Positions 33,796 through 42,401 of a stretch of 64,000 nt of DNA are shown here, piece by piece (positions within the stretch are counted from its first letter, which is position 1; each line of letters starts with the position of its first letter). The stretch is from Pseudomonas sp. H9. GTDB taxonomy: Bacteria; Pseudomonadota; Gammaproteobacteria; Pseudomonadales; Pseudomonadaceae. Under the pieces are notes generated by a model that did no database searches, was not told the origin of the DNA, and saw only the letters and a list, made by a program, of their open reading frames with translations. The stretch covers positions 124,001-188,000 of the forward strand of contig NZ_SMOK01000024.1 in the NCBI RefSeq assembly GCF_004353925.1, read 5' to 3'. The position numbers were made by a program, and so were the translations under genes.

Positions 33796-34218
33796 ATGCC
33801 TGTACCTCGTCCCTCACTGACATTGACCCTGCTGCAAGCCCGTGAAGCGGCCATGGGGTTCTTTCGTCCATCGCTCAATCAGCACGGCCTGACCGAACAG
33901 CAATGGCGGATCATCCGCATCCTGCGCCAGAACGGCGAACTGGAGAGCTACCAACTGGCCGAGCAGGCCTGCATCCTCAAGCCGAGCATGACCGGCGTGT
34001 TGTCGCGCATGGAGCGCGATGGCCTGGTGCGCCGCTGGCGCTCGCCGCAGGACCAGCGCCGCGTGCACGTGGGCCTGACGGAGAAGGGCCAGCAGTGTTT
34101 CGTGTCGATGAGTGAAGACATGGAGCGCAACTACCAGCGCATCCTTGAACAGTTCGGCGAAGACAAGCTGCAGTTGCTGCTCGGCTTGCTCGATGAGTTG
34201 AAGCAGATCAAGTACTGA
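33796..34218 (+). CDS. hpaR: HpaR, MarR-family repressor of the 4-HPA operon
   Basis: 140 residues from ATG 33796 (MPVPRPSLTLTLLQAREAAM), with GGAGAGCC upstream. The winged helix-turn-helix spans residues about 45-105: ESYQLAEQACILKPSMTGVLSRMERDGLVRRWRSPQDQRR, the last part being the basic wing. The opening SLTLTLLQAREAAMGFFRPSLNQHGLTEQQWR is typical of HpaR. It is divergent from hpaG1 with the operator between, and its TGA overlaps the hpaA ATG by one base. Family knowledge: HpaR represses until 4-HPA or homoprotocatechuate binds. Confidence 0.95.
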   Translation: MPVPRPSLTLTLLQAREAAMGFFRPSLNQHGLTEQQWRIIRILRQNGELESYQLAEQACILKPSMTGVLSRMERDGLVRRWRSPQDQRRVHVGLTEKGQQCFVSMSEDMERNYQRILEQFGEDKLQLLLGLLDELKQIKY

Positions 34219-35117
34219 TGGCAGTCCGGCCGCCTATCCCCAACATCCACATCGGCCAGGCCTACGACCAGCGCTATGCCGATGCCGAAGTGCACTACGA
34301 AGCACTGGGCAAGCTGGCGGATTTTTTTGGCCGCAATATGCCCGTGCACCGGCACGACCGGTTTTTTCAGGTGCATTACGTCAAGAGCGGCACGGTCAGG
34401 GTGTACCTCGACGACCAGCGTTACCTGCAAGAGGGGCCGATGTTCTTCCTGACCCCGCCGACTGTGGCACATGCCTTTGTCACTGATGCACAGAGTGATG
34501 GGCATGTGCTGACGGTCAGCCAGCAATTGGTCTGGCCGTTGTTGGAAGAAAGCGTGGGCCTGGCTGCTGGCGCGCGGATTGCGCCGATCTGCGTGGCGGT
34601 GGGCGACCTCGATGAGGCATACGCTGATGAGGTGACGCGTTTGAATCTGTTGTTCGATCAATTGCGCAACGAGTTCGCGGCGAATCAGCCGGGGCGTGCC
34701 TTGAGCCTGGAGGCGCTGACGCGCTTGATCTTTATCAGCCTGTTGCGGCTGTCGGCGCGTTCGTTGACTGCGCAGTCGTCGCGCAGCGAAGACCTGCACA
34801 TTTTTCAGCGATTCAATTTGCAGATTGAAGCGCACTACCTTGAGCATTTACCGCTCAGCCGATACGCGCAATTGTTGGGCGTGACCGAGGCGCGGCTCAA
34901 CGATGTCTGCCGGCGCATTGCCGACATGCCGTCCAAGCGCCTGGTGTTCGAACGGCTGATGCAGGAGGCCAAACGCTTGCTGCTGTTTACCGGCAGCACC
35001 GTGAACGAAATCTGCTACCAGCTCGGCTTCAAAGACCCAGCCTATTTCAGCCGCTTTTTCACCCGCCATGCCGGCGTCACGCCAGGCGAGTACCGCCAGC
35101 GCCAACGCACCCTGTAG
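34218..35117 (+). CDS. hpaA: HpaA, AraC-family activator of 4-HPA catabolism
   Basis: 299 residues. The N-terminal cupin effector domain (MPVHRHDRFFQVHYVKSGTVRVYLDDQRYLQEGPMFFLTPPTVAHAF, residues about 40-88) is followed by the double HTH (LPLSRYAQLLGVTEARLNDVCRRI and STVNEICYQLGFKDPAYFSRFFTRHAGVTPGEYR, residues 210-295). Start codon overlaps the hpaR stop (TGATG), so the two regulators are co-translated. In enterobacteria HpaA activates the hydroxylase genes on sensing 4-HPA; here it probably does the same for the C2/C1 hydroxylase at 42.4 kb. Confidence 0.92.
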   Translation: MAVRPPIPNIHIGQAYDQRYADAEVHYEALGKLADFFGRNMPVHRHDRFFQVHYVKSGTVRVYLDDQRYLQEGPMFFLTPPTVAHAFVTDAQSDGHVLTVSQQLVWPLLEESVGLAAGARIAPICVAVGDLDEAYADEVTRLNLLFDQLRNEFAANQPGRALSLEALTRLIFISLLRLSARSLTAQSSRSEDLHIFQRFNLQIEAHYLEHLPLSRYAQLLGVTEARLNDVCRRIADMPSKRLVFERLMQEAKRLLLFTGSTVNEICYQLGFKDPAYFSRFFTRHAGVTPGEYRQRQRTL

Positions 35118-35217
35118 GAGCGGGCTTACTGTAGGAGCGGGCTTGCCCCGCGATTGCGATTTGTCAGATACATAGCAATCGCGGGGCAAGCCCGCTCCTA
35201 CAGCAAGCCTGCTCCCA
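35112..35217. repeat. compound REP array
   Basis: A half-copy (CTGTAGGAGCGGGCTTACTG), a full REP, its inverted partner, and another half-copy (CAGCAAGCCTGCTCCCAC) fill the gap between the convergent ends of hpaA (35117) and the porin gene (35222). Confidence 0.92.
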
Positions 35218-35221
35218 CTGA

Positions 35222-36487
35222 TTACATCAGCGGCAGGGTATAGCCAATGATGATGCGGTTCTCGTCAATGTCCGAGGTCAGGCCACTGCTGGAGCGGAAG
35301 GTGGCGTTGCGCAGGCGGATGTTGAGGTTCTTGAAAGTGCCGGACTGGAAGGTGTAGACCAGGTCGGTATCCCGTTCCCATTCTTTACCGCCGCTGACTT
35401 TCGCCGTTTCGATGTTACGGCCGTTGACGTAACGGGTCATGAAGGTCAGGCCGGGCACGCCGAGGGCCACGAAGTCGTAGTCGTAGCGGGCTTGCCAGGC
35501 ATCGGTCTCGGCTTTGGTGAAGGTGTTGACCGTCACCAGGTTGACCGAGTACGGGTCCAGGCCGGGGAAGGCAAAGTCGCCATCACCCGACAGGCTCTGA
35601 TAGCCCGCGCCGAATTTATGCGCACCGATACCTAAGGTCAGCATGCCGTTGAAGAAACGGTTGTCGATACGCCCAGCGTCGACGCGGCCAGCGCTGCGAT
35701 AGCGATGGTCGCCACTTTCACCCGTGTCGAAATAGCGCAAATCGGTTTTCAGGCTAATGCCTTCGGCCAGGGTAGCGTTGTGTACCAGGCCGGCGTAGTG
35801 CTGCTGGTAGATGTTGTCCATCTGCGCATAGTAGTAACTGGCAACCAGGCTTGGGGTGATTGCATAGCTACCACCGGCCAGGTCGAGGTGCGCGCTTTCG
35901 ACACCGTTGTAGTTCATCTCGTCATTGCTCGACGAGTCACGAAGATTGACCTTCTCCAGGCGACCGGCGTTGAGGGTCAGGCCACCGATTTCCTGTGAAT
36001 TCAGCAGGGTCCCGGCGTAGGTGGAGGAGAGCAGGCGAGTGTCGTTGTAGGCCGCTACCGGCAGTATTGGCTGCAAGGTGCCGACCTTCAACACCGTCTT
36101 CGACAGCCGCACCTTGGCCGTCAACCCCAACTCGCTGTAGGTATCGTCCGGCTCCAGGCTGTCGGCGCCATAGGCCAGCAGGCCGGTACCGCGACGGTCA
36201 CGGCTGGAGTCAAGCTTGATGGCGGTTTCACCAATGGCATCCAGGCCGAAACCCAGCGTGCCTTCAGTGAAGCCCGACTCCACCCGTGCGGTGAAGCCTT
36301 GCGCCCATTCCTCGGCCTTGGCCTGAGGCGCGTTGCTTTGCCGGAAATCACGGTTCATGTACATGTTACGGGCTTCGAGGCTGGCCTTGGTGTCGCTGAA
36401 GAAGTCGGCAGTCGCCACCTGGCTGAAGCCGCAGGCGGTACCAAACAGGCAGACGAGGGCCGGGGTAGTGCGGGGCATCCTGATCAT
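35222..36487 (-). CDS. OprD-family outer-membrane porin
   Basis: 421 residues from ATG 36487; signal peptide ends near SQVATADF. Family marks are FFSDTKASLEARNMYMNRDFR at the mature N-terminus, TRLLSSTYAGTLLNSQEIGGLTLNAGRLEKVNLRDSSS in the middle, ERDTDLVYTFQSGTFKNLNIRLRNAT and the terminal GYTLPLM strand. OprD (OpdK-type) porins take up small carboxylates, many of them aromatic. Placed between the regulators and the TRAP genes with a TTGTTAA/TTAACAA palindrome upstream, it is the likely outer-membrane entry route for 4-HPA. Confidence 0.92.
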   Translation of the reverse strand: MIRMPRTTPALVCLFGTACGFSQVATADFFSDTKASLEARNMYMNRDFRQSNAPQAKAEEWAQGFTARVESGFTEGTLGFGLDAIGETAIKLDSSRDRRGTGLLAYGADSLEPDDTYSELGLTAKVRLSKTVLKVGTLQPILPVAAYNDTRLLSSTYAGTLLNSQEIGGLTLNAGRLEKVNLRDSSSNDEMNYNGVESAHLDLAGGSYAITPSLVASYYYAQMDNIYQQHYAGLVHNATLAEGISLKTDLRYFDTGESGDHRYRSAGRVDAGRIDNRFFNGMLTLGIGAHKFGAGYQSLSGDGDFAFPGLDPYSVNLVTVNTFTKAETDAWQARYDYDFVALGVPGLTFMTRYVNGRNIETAKVSGGKEWERDTDLVYTFQSGTFKNLNIRLRNATFRSSSGLTSDIDENRIIIGYTLPLM

Positions 36488-36564
36488 TGTTCTTGTCTCT
36501 AGGATTGGTGTTGGCGTGTCTAAACGGCATTGGGTCCTTGGGCCGTGTCTAATCATGTAGCCAT

Positions 36565-36584
36565 ATTGTTAAGTTATTAACAAT
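36565..36584. promoter_or_regulatory. operator-like palindrome upstream of the porin
   Basis: ATTGTTAAGTTATTAACAAT: 8-bp perfect arms with a 4-nt centre. It lies about 78 bp upstream of the porin ATG. It shares TTGTTAA/TTAACAA with the hpaR-hpaG1 operator, so HpaR is the candidate ligand. Confidence 0.65.
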
Positions 36585-36725
36585 GGTCTTTTTCATGGGA
36601 TGAAAAGATCTAAACGCCTTTTTTGCTTCGAAAAAATGAATTAAGCAATTGATAAATAACAATAAAAATAGATTTTTCGAAACGATGAAGTCTACGTTCG
36701 ATTGTCACGACGGCGCGCAGGGTGG

Positions 36726-36759
36726 TTGACAATCTCTGTCAAAAAATTAACTTATTAAC
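36726..36759 (+). promoter_or_regulatory. promoter with TTAAC half-sites upstream of the TRAP operon
   Basis: A consensus -35 TTGACA (36726-36731) is followed after 16 bp by TAACTT (36748-36753), with the repeated half-sites TTAAC-TTA-TTAAC (36747-36759) covering the -10. Transcription would begin some 60 bp before dctP. Confidence 0.5.
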
Positions 36760-36822
36760 GTATTCCGCTTCCTCAGCGCTATCGCACCAGCGTGGCCACA
36801 ACAACAACACGGAGCTAACACT

Positions 36823-37842
36823 ATGAAAACAATGACAATTGCTGCCCTGTTCCTGGCCATGGCGGGTACGGCGTCGGCCCAGGCCGAAACCGTCACCCTC
36901 AAGATCGCTCACTTTCTGCCCTCGACCTCCAATGCTCAGGCCAACATCATCGAGCCGTGGTGCGAACAGCTGCGTCAGGAGTCGAACGACCGCATCAAGT
37001 GCCAGCTGTACCCGTCGATGCAACTGGGCGGTACCCCGGCCAAGCTCGCCGATATGGCGCGCAATGGCGTAGCGGACATCGTCTGGACGGCACCTGCCTA
37101 TTCAGCCGGTAAGTTCCCGCGCGTCGAAGCGCTGGAGTTGCCGTTCGTTCTGCCCTATGGCGGCAAGGCCGGTAACGAAATCATCTGGAAGTTCTACGAG
37201 CAGTACGCCAAAGACGACTTCAAAGGCTACAAAGTGCTGGTGGTGCATGGCGATGGCGGCATGAGCCTGCACACCCGGGGCAAGGCGGTGCAGACCCTGG
37301 CCGACCTCAAAGGCTTGAAGTTGCGGGCGTCGAGCCGTACTGCGGCAAAAACCGTCGAGAGCCTGGACGCAACACCGGTGAGTATGCCGCCAGCTCAAAT
37401 GACTGAAGCCATATCCAAAGGTGTGGTCGACGGTGCCCTGGCCGCCTGGGAAGTGGTGCCCGCGACCAAGCTCGACGAAGTTACCCAGTACCACAGCGTG
37501 ACCCCGGCCGGGCAGCCCGCCTTTGGCTACACCGTGCTGGCTATGCTGATGAACCAGCGCAAATTCGACAGCTTGCCGGCCGATCTGCAAGCGATCATCG
37601 AGCGTAACAGCGGCAAGGCGTTGTCCGAGCGCTTCGCCACGGCCTGGGACAAAGCTTCCGATGCAGCCTATGCCGCGACCCCGGCGGCCGGGCTGGTGAG
37701 TATCGATGCCAACGCTTACAGCCAGATGCAGGCATCGGCAGCAGGCGCGGTGCAGCAGTGGATCAAGGAAGCCAATGAGAAAGGCCTGGATGGCAACGCG
37801 CTGGTACAGGATGTACGCAGCCTCTCCGGCCTGGCGCAGTAA
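36823..37842 (+). CDS. dctP: TRAP transporter substrate-binding protein (DctP family)
   Basis: 339-residue periplasmic solute receptor; signal peptide MKTMTIAALFLAMAGTASAQA. The mature start ETVTLKIAHFLPSTSNAQANIIEPWCEQL and the ligand-site block KGLKLRASSRTAAKTVESLDATPVSMPPAQMTEAISKGVVDGAL, whose Arg usually clamps the substrate carboxylate, are typical of DctP. First gene of a P-Q-M operon (5-bp gap to Q). The symbol is the generic family name. Location in the hpa cluster suggests 4-HPA or a related aryl carboxylate as ligand, replacing the HpaX-type MFS carrier of enterobacteria. Confidence 0.92.
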   Translation: MKTMTIAALFLAMAGTASAQAETVTLKIAHFLPSTSNAQANIIEPWCEQLRQESNDRIKCQLYPSMQLGGTPAKLADMARNGVADIVWTAPAYSAGKFPRVEALELPFVLPYGGKAGNEIIWKFYEQYAKDDFKGYKVLVVHGDGGMSLHTRGKAVQTLADLKGLKLRASSRTAAKTVESLDATPVSMPPAQMTEAISKGVVDGALAAWEVVPATKLDEVTQYHSVTPAGQPAFGYTVLAMLMNQRKFDSLPADLQAIIERNSGKALSERFATAWDKASDAAYAATPAAGLVSIDANAYSQMQASAAGAVQQWIKEANEKGLDGNALVQDVRSLSGLAQ

Positions 37843-37847
37843 TCGCT

Positions 37848-38381
37848 ATGCAGGAATCTCTGACTATCGAGTTCGATGCCGAGCAGCATCGTGGCTGGGC
37901 ACGTCGCACCTTGTTGTGGGTGACCCAGGGCTTTGCCATGGCGGGCGGTCTGCTGTTGATCGGCCTGATCGCCATGTCGATGGTGTCCATTATCGGGCGC
38001 AAGCTGTTCTCCATGCCGGTGCGTGGTGACATGGAACTGGTCGAGGTGGGGGCCGCGATTGCCATCGCGGCGTTCCTGCCGTTGTGCGAGTTACGTGGCA
38101 CCCACATCAAGGTGGATGCGCTGACCTCCTGGTTGCCGGCTGGGGTGCGCGACACTCTGGACGGCATCGGCCACCTGTTGTGTTGTGCCGCTGCGTGGAT
38201 CCTGGCTTGGCGCACCTGGCTGCAGATGCTGGAAAGCCGAGAGTTTGGCGATACCACCACGCTGTTGTCATTCCCGCTGTGGATCCCCTTGTTGCTCATC
38301 GTGCCCAGCCTGGTGCTGCTGGGTTTGTGCGCCCTGGCGCGTGTGCAGGATATCTGTCGTAAAGCCGGGAGGCGTTCATGA
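37848..38381 (+). CDS. dctQ: TRAP transporter small membrane subunit (DctQ family)
   Basis: 177 residues, four predicted membrane helices (about 28-50, 63-80, 103-122, 140-160), with the DctQ pattern SIIGRKLFSMPVRGDMELVEVGAAIAIAAFLPLCELRGTHIKVDAL. It forms the Na+-coupled membrane complex with DctM. Its stop overlaps the dctM start (ATGA at 38378). Confidence 0.9.
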   Translation: MQESLTIEFDAEQHRGWARRTLLWVTQGFAMAGGLLLIGLIAMSMVSIIGRKLFSMPVRGDMELVEVGAAIAIAAFLPLCELRGTHIKVDALTSWLPAGVRDTLDGIGHLLCCAAAWILAWRTWLQMLESREFGDTTTLLSFPLWIPLLLIVPSLVLLGLCALARVQDICRKAGRRS

Positions 38382-39700
38382 GCGGTCTGGTATTGGGGCT
38401 GATTGCCCTGGGTATTACCACAGGCCTGTTGTTGCTGCGGGTGCATATCGGCGTGACCATGCTGGTCGGTGGTGCCGCGTGCTTCTGGGCAATCAACGAT
38501 GGTGACCTGTCGAGCCTGTTGTACACCCTCAATTCGTTGGCTTACTCGCGCTTGTCCAACTACGACCTGGCGGTGATCCCGCTGTTCGTGATGATGGGGC
38601 AGTTCGCCACTCACGGCGGCTTGTCACGGGCGATTTTCCGCTGTGCGGCTGCGTTCATCGGTCACTGGAAAGGCGGCATGGGCCTCTCGGCCATCGGTGC
38701 CTGCGCCGGTTTCGGAGCGATCTGCGGCTCGTCTCTGGCGACGGCAGCGACCATGAGCCACGTAGCGTTGCCGGAACTGCGCCGGCACAACTACTCCGGA
38801 CGCCTGGCTACCGCCACTGTGGCGGCGGGCGGCACGCTGGGCATTCTGATTCCGCCGTCGGTACCGTTGATCATCTATGCCGTACTGACCCAGGAATCGA
38901 TTGCCAAGCTGTTCGTCGCGGCCATCGTGCCGGGCGTGGTGGCGATCATCGGTTACATGATCGTGCTGCGCATCATGGTTTCGCGTGATGAAAGCCAGGC
39001 GACCGTATCGCCCAAGGCTTCGGCGGTCGAGCGGGTTAAGGCACTGATCGCGGTGTCGCCAGTGATTGGTGTGTTCCTGGTAGTGATCGTCGGTATTTAC
39101 GGCGGCTGGGCCAACCCCACCGAGGCAGCGTCCATCGGTGCGGCAGCTTGCGGCCTGCTCGCGGTGTTCCAGGGCGGGATGCGTTGGAGCGGGTTCCGCG
39201 CCAGTATGCTCGGCACCGCCGAAACCACGGCGATGATCTTCCTGGTGCTGCTAGGTGCCGACCTGCTCAACTCGGGCCTGGCGCTGACCCAGATGCCTGG
39301 CGAGCTGGCCGCCTGGGTGATTGGCAGTGGCCTGGCGCCGATGCTGGTACTGCTGATCATTCTTGGCCTGTACTTGCTACTGGGCTGCGTCATGGACTCG
39401 CTGGCAATGATCCTGCTGACCATTCCGATCTTCTACCCGATGATCATGGGCCTGGACTTCTTCGGCATGAGCGAAACCGACAAGTCGATCTGGTTTGGCA
39501 TCCTGGCGCTGATGGTGGTGGAGATCGGCCTGATCCATCCGCCGTTGGGGATGAACCTGTTCATCGTTCAGCGCACTGCGGGGGATGTGCCATACGGTGA
39601 AACCGCTCGGGGCATTGTGCCGTTCCTGTGTTCCGACCTGTTGCGCATCGCCTTGTTGGTGGCCTTTCCGGGCTTGAGCCTCTGGTTGCTGGCGTTTTAA
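38378..39700 (+). CDS. dctM: TRAP transporter large membrane subunit (DctM family)
   Basis: 440 residues, about 12 membrane helices; the channel-forming, Na+-coupled component. Conserved DctM blocks: AVIPLFVMMGQFATHGGLSRAIFRCAAAFIGHWKGGMGLSAIGACAGFGAICGSSLATAATM, AAGGTLGILIPPSVPLIIYAVLTQESI and LGCVMDSLAMILLTIPIFYPMI. Last gene of the TRAP operon, with a REP pair right after its stop. Confidence 0.95.
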   Translation: MSGLVLGLIALGITTGLLLLRVHIGVTMLVGGAACFWAINDGDLSSLLYTLNSLAYSRLSNYDLAVIPLFVMMGQFATHGGLSRAIFRCAAAFIGHWKGGMGLSAIGACAGFGAICGSSLATAATMSHVALPELRRHNYSGRLATATVAAGGTLGILIPPSVPLIIYAVLTQESIAKLFVAAIVPGVVAIIGYMIVLRIMVSRDESQATVSPKASAVERVKALIAVSPVIGVFLVVIVGIYGGWANPTEAASIGAAACGLLAVFQGGMRWSGFRASMLGTAETTAMIFLVLLGADLLNSGLALTQMPGELAAWVIGSGLAPMLVLLIILGLYLLLGCVMDSLAMILLTIPIFYPMIMGLDFFGMSETDKSIWFGILALMVVEIGLIHPPLGMNLFIVQRTAGDVPYGETARGIVPFLCSDLLRIALLVAFPGLSLWLLAF

Positions 39701-39704
39701 GTGG

Positions 39705-39768
39705 TCATCGCGGGGCAAGCCTGCTCCCACAGGTTGAGAATCTGTGGGAGCGGGCTTGCCCCGCGACG
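39705..39768. repeat. REP pair
   Basis: Inverted cores (ATCGCGGGGCAAGCCTGCTC ... GAGCGGGCTTGCCCCGCGAC) around a GGTTGAGAATCTGT loop, placed in the 81-bp gap between dctM and the Bcr-like gene; it ends 14 bp before that gene's ATG. Confidence 0.9.
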
Positions 39769-39781
39769 CTTTGGAGTCCCC

Positions 39782-40942
39782 ATGCCCCACCGTTTGATTG
39801 TTCTGCTCGCCGCCCTGGTGGCCTTCGGGCCCCTGTCTATTGATATGTACCTGCCCAGCCTGCCACTGATTGCCACCGATCTGCGGGCCAGCGAGCAGCA
39901 GATCCAACTGACCATCAGTCTGTTCCTCGCCGGTTTCAGCCTAGGCATGTTGTTCTACGGGCCGCTGTCCGACCGCTTTGGTCGACGCAATCTGCTGCTG
40001 GCCGGGATTGTCCTGTACATGCTCGCCAGTGTCGGTTGCGCCCTGGCCAGCGGGCCGGGCCAGTTGATTGGCTGGCGCCTGGTGCAGGCGTTGGGCGGGG
40101 CGGCAGCGTCGGTGCTGGCACGGGTCATTGTCCGTGACCTGTTCCCGCTCAACGACGCCGCTCGGGTACTGTCGCTGATGCAGCAGGTGACCATGATCGC
40201 CACGCTGGTGGCGCCACTGTTGGGCAGTTACTTGATGCTGTGGAGTGGCTGGCGTGTGCTGTTTCTGGTGCTGCTCGGCTTTGCCGGTGTGTGTCTGCTG
40301 TTAGTGATGCGCTACATCCCGGAAACCCATCCACCACAGGCACGCGGTGCTTCGCTACTGAGCGTGTTCAAAGCCTATGGCGACATTGCCCGTACGCCGC
40401 AGGCGTTGGGCTACATCCTGTGCATGGGCCTGACCTTCGCCGGAATGTTTGCGTTCATCACCGCTTCGCCCTTCGTCTACATCCAGTATTTTGGCGTGTC
40501 CGCACAGCACTATGCCTGGCTGTTTGCCCTGAACATTGCCGGGATCATGAGCATGAGCTTCATCAATGCGCGTTGGGTCAGGCGCCTGGGGTCGCAGCGC
40601 ATGCTTGGCTTTGGCGCAACGTTGGCTGCGGGCGCTGGTATTGCATTACTGGTGTGTGCTGGTACTGCGCTGGGAGGTCTGCCGGCACTGGTGCTGTGTG
40701 TGCTGCTGTTCGTCAGCGTAACCGGCCTGGTCGCGGCCAACTGCCTGGCCTGTTTGATGGCGATTTTCCCGCGTCAGGCCGGGGCGGCTGCCGGGTTGGC
40801 AGTTGCCCTGCAATTTGGCCTGGGCACCTTGGCCAGTGCGCTGGTCGGTGCCCTGTACGACGGCAGCCCCTGGCCGATGGCGCTGGTGGTGGGCGGTGCC
40901 GGTATGGGCGCCTTTCTGGCCTACCGCCTCAGCCGTGGCTGA
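39782..40942 (+). CDS. Bcr/CflA-type MFS drug efflux transporter
   Basis: 386 residues from ATG 39782 (MPHRLIVLLAALVAFGPLSIDMYLPSLPLI), a start characteristic of Bcr/CflA (DHA1) exporters. MFS motif A is YGPLSDRFGRRNLLLAG near residue 60 and motif C GSYLMLWSGWR-type sequence near 150; 12 helices. Longer frame to 39701 runs through the REP and is rejected. It may protect against toxic aromatic intermediates, but the call is by family only. Its end overlaps the convergent MFS gene by 14 bp. Confidence 0.88.
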   Translation: MPHRLIVLLAALVAFGPLSIDMYLPSLPLIATDLRASEQQIQLTISLFLAGFSLGMLFYGPLSDRFGRRNLLLAGIVLYMLASVGCALASGPGQLIGWRLVQALGGAAASVLARVIVRDLFPLNDAARVLSLMQQVTMIATLVAPLLGSYLMLWSGWRVLFLVLLGFAGVCLLLVMRYIPETHPPQARGASLLSVFKAYGDIARTPQALGYILCMGLTFAGMFAFITASPFVYIQYFGVSAQHYAWLFALNIAGIMSMSFINARWVRRLGSQRMLGFGATLAAGAGIALLVCAGTALGGLPALVLCVLLFVSVTGLVAANCLACLMAIFPRQAGAAAGLAVALQFGLGTLASALVGALYDGSPWPMALVVGGAGMGAFLAYRLSRG

Positions 40943-42137
40943 TGCCTGGGCGGCGCACGGCCCAGGCGCAGTAGACCAACAGCAATGCGCCGGCACCGAG
41001 CAACACCGTCGGTGCTCCCAACTGTGCGGCAACAAGGCCGGCCAGCAAGCCGCCAATGGCGTCAAACCCGAAGCGTGTCGAGGTGTACAGGGCTACCACC
41101 CGACCCCGTAGCGCTTCCGGTGCCTGGCTCTGCAGCACGATGTTGGTGCCGACATTGCACAGGGTAATGCCAAAGCCCAGCGCAGCCATGGCCAGCAGTG
41201 ACAACCACAGCTGCGTGCTGGCGGCGAACACCAGCATGGCCAGGGCGCTGCTTGCCGCACTGGCCAGTATCAAGCGCTCCATTGGCGTGGTGTTGCGATG
41301 GCCGGCCAGCACCACACTGGCGGCCAATGACCCCAGCCCGGCGGCACCCCACAGCCAACCGAGGGTGCGCGCGTCTCCGGCAAAAATGTCGCGGGCAAAC
41401 ACCGGTAGCAGTACCACGTAGGTAGAAGCGGTGAGGTTGATCACCATCACACTGAGCATCAGTTGCTTCACGTGAGGGGTGTCCAGCGCATAGCGCAATC
41501 CCTCGCGGAACACATTGCCAAACGAACCGCTGGCCCGTGGCGAGGGCAACTGGCGTACACAGGCCAGGCCGATCACCAAGGCCAGATACGACACGGCGTT
41601 AAGGGTGAAGCACACCGCTTCGCTGACCACCGCCAATAGCAGCCCGGCCAATGGCGGGCCGATAAAACGTGACAGGGTGAACAACATGGCGTTGAGGGCC
41701 AGGGCGTTGGGCAGGTCTTGACGGTCGTCGACGAACTGGCTGAGCAACGACTGGCGCAGCGGCGTGTCGACCGCATTGAGTATGCCGAGCAGCACAGCCA
41801 TGAGCACGATCAGCGTCGGCCCGATCAGTTGGCTGGCAGTCAAACCGGCGAGGATCAGTGCCTGCACCGCGAGGGCTGATTCCACCATGATCAGCAAACG
41901 GCGCTTGTCATGTCGATCAATCCAGGCACCGGCAAACGGCCCCACCAGCAATTGCGGAATCAGTGCGGCGAAGGTGGTCAGGCCGAGCAGGGCGACCGAG
42001 TCGGTCAGCCGGTAAATCAGCCAGCTCAATGCCACCTGCTGAATCCAGGTTCCCAGCGTGGAAATCGCGTGGCCGAAGAAATACAGGCGGAAATTGCGAT
42101 GGCGCAGAGCGCGCAGGGAGCTGGGCCAGTGACGCAT
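40929..42137 (-). CDS. MFS transporter, EntS/MFS_3-like
   Basis: 402-residue, 12-helix carrier beginning SSLRALRHRNFRLYFFGHAISTLGTWIQQVALSWLIYRLT, the signature of the MFS_3/EntS-like exporter group. Loop motif AGAWIDRHDKRRLL near residue 72. It overlaps the Bcr-like gene by 14 bp at the 3' end. Upstream, a -35/-10-like pair (TTGTTA 42197-42202, 18 bp, TACGAT 42173-42178 on the minus strand) overlaps the palindrome TTGTTAACAA, hinting at the same control as the hpa genes. Substrate unknown. Confidence 0.85.
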   Translation of the reverse strand: MRHWPSSLRALRHRNFRLYFFGHAISTLGTWIQQVALSWLIYRLTDSVALLGLTTFAALIPQLLVGPFAGAWIDRHDKRRLLIMVESALAVQALILAGLTASQLIGPTLIVLMAVLLGILNAVDTPLRQSLLSQFVDDRQDLPNALALNAMLFTLSRFIGPPLAGLLLAVVSEAVCFTLNAVSYLALVIGLACVRQLPSPRASGSFGNVFREGLRYALDTPHVKQLMLSVMVINLTASTYVVLLPVFARDIFAGDARTLGWLWGAAGLGSLAASVVLAGHRNTTPMERLILASAASSALAMLVFAASTQLWLSLLAMAALGFGITLCNVGTNIVLQSQAPEALRGRVVALYTSTRFGFDAIGGLLAGLVAAQLGAPTVLLGAGALLLVYCAWAVRRPGISHG

Positions 42138-42192
42138 GACAGAGAACCGCTCCGGAGCAAGAAGGGGGCGTTATCGTACTGGGTTCGTTGCC

Positions 42193-42202
42193 TTGTTAAC
42201 AA
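42193..42202. promoter_or_regulatory. operator-like palindrome TTGTTAACAA
   Basis: Perfect 10-bp palindrome overlapping a possible -35 of the minus-strand MFS gene, and 200 bp upstream of the hydroxylase gene. Same core as the sites at 33649-33682 and 36565-36584. Confidence 0.5.
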
Positions 42203-42214
42203 TTTTTTTGAACC

Positions 42215-42285
42215 GGTAGGAGCGGGCTTGCCCCGTGATGCGATCTGACTGACAAACCGCAATCGCGGGGCAAGCCCACTCCCAC
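42215..42285. repeat. REP pair
   Basis: GGTAGGAGCGGGCTTGCCCC followed by GTGATG and its inverted partner (CGGGGCAAGCCCACTCCCAC), each with one change from the local consensus, between the MFS gene and the hydroxylase operon. Confidence 0.88.
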
Positions 42286-42401
42286 CCAAAAAGCCATGGA
42301 AAGTGCAATGCAGAGTTCGAAATGTCCATTTTTAGCACTGTTCGGGCTGCGCATAATCCTCCTCAGAACTAAGCGAATTTCTAACAACAAGGTCGCTCAC
42401 A

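Larger units (their letters stand above)
36488..36822. other. 335-bp divergent porin/TRAP control region
   Basis: AT-rich stretch with no gene. It holds the perfect palindrome at 36565-36584 (porin side) and a TTGACA-headed promoter with repeated TTAAC half-sites at 36726-36759 (TRAP side), both described separately. Confidence 0.8.
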
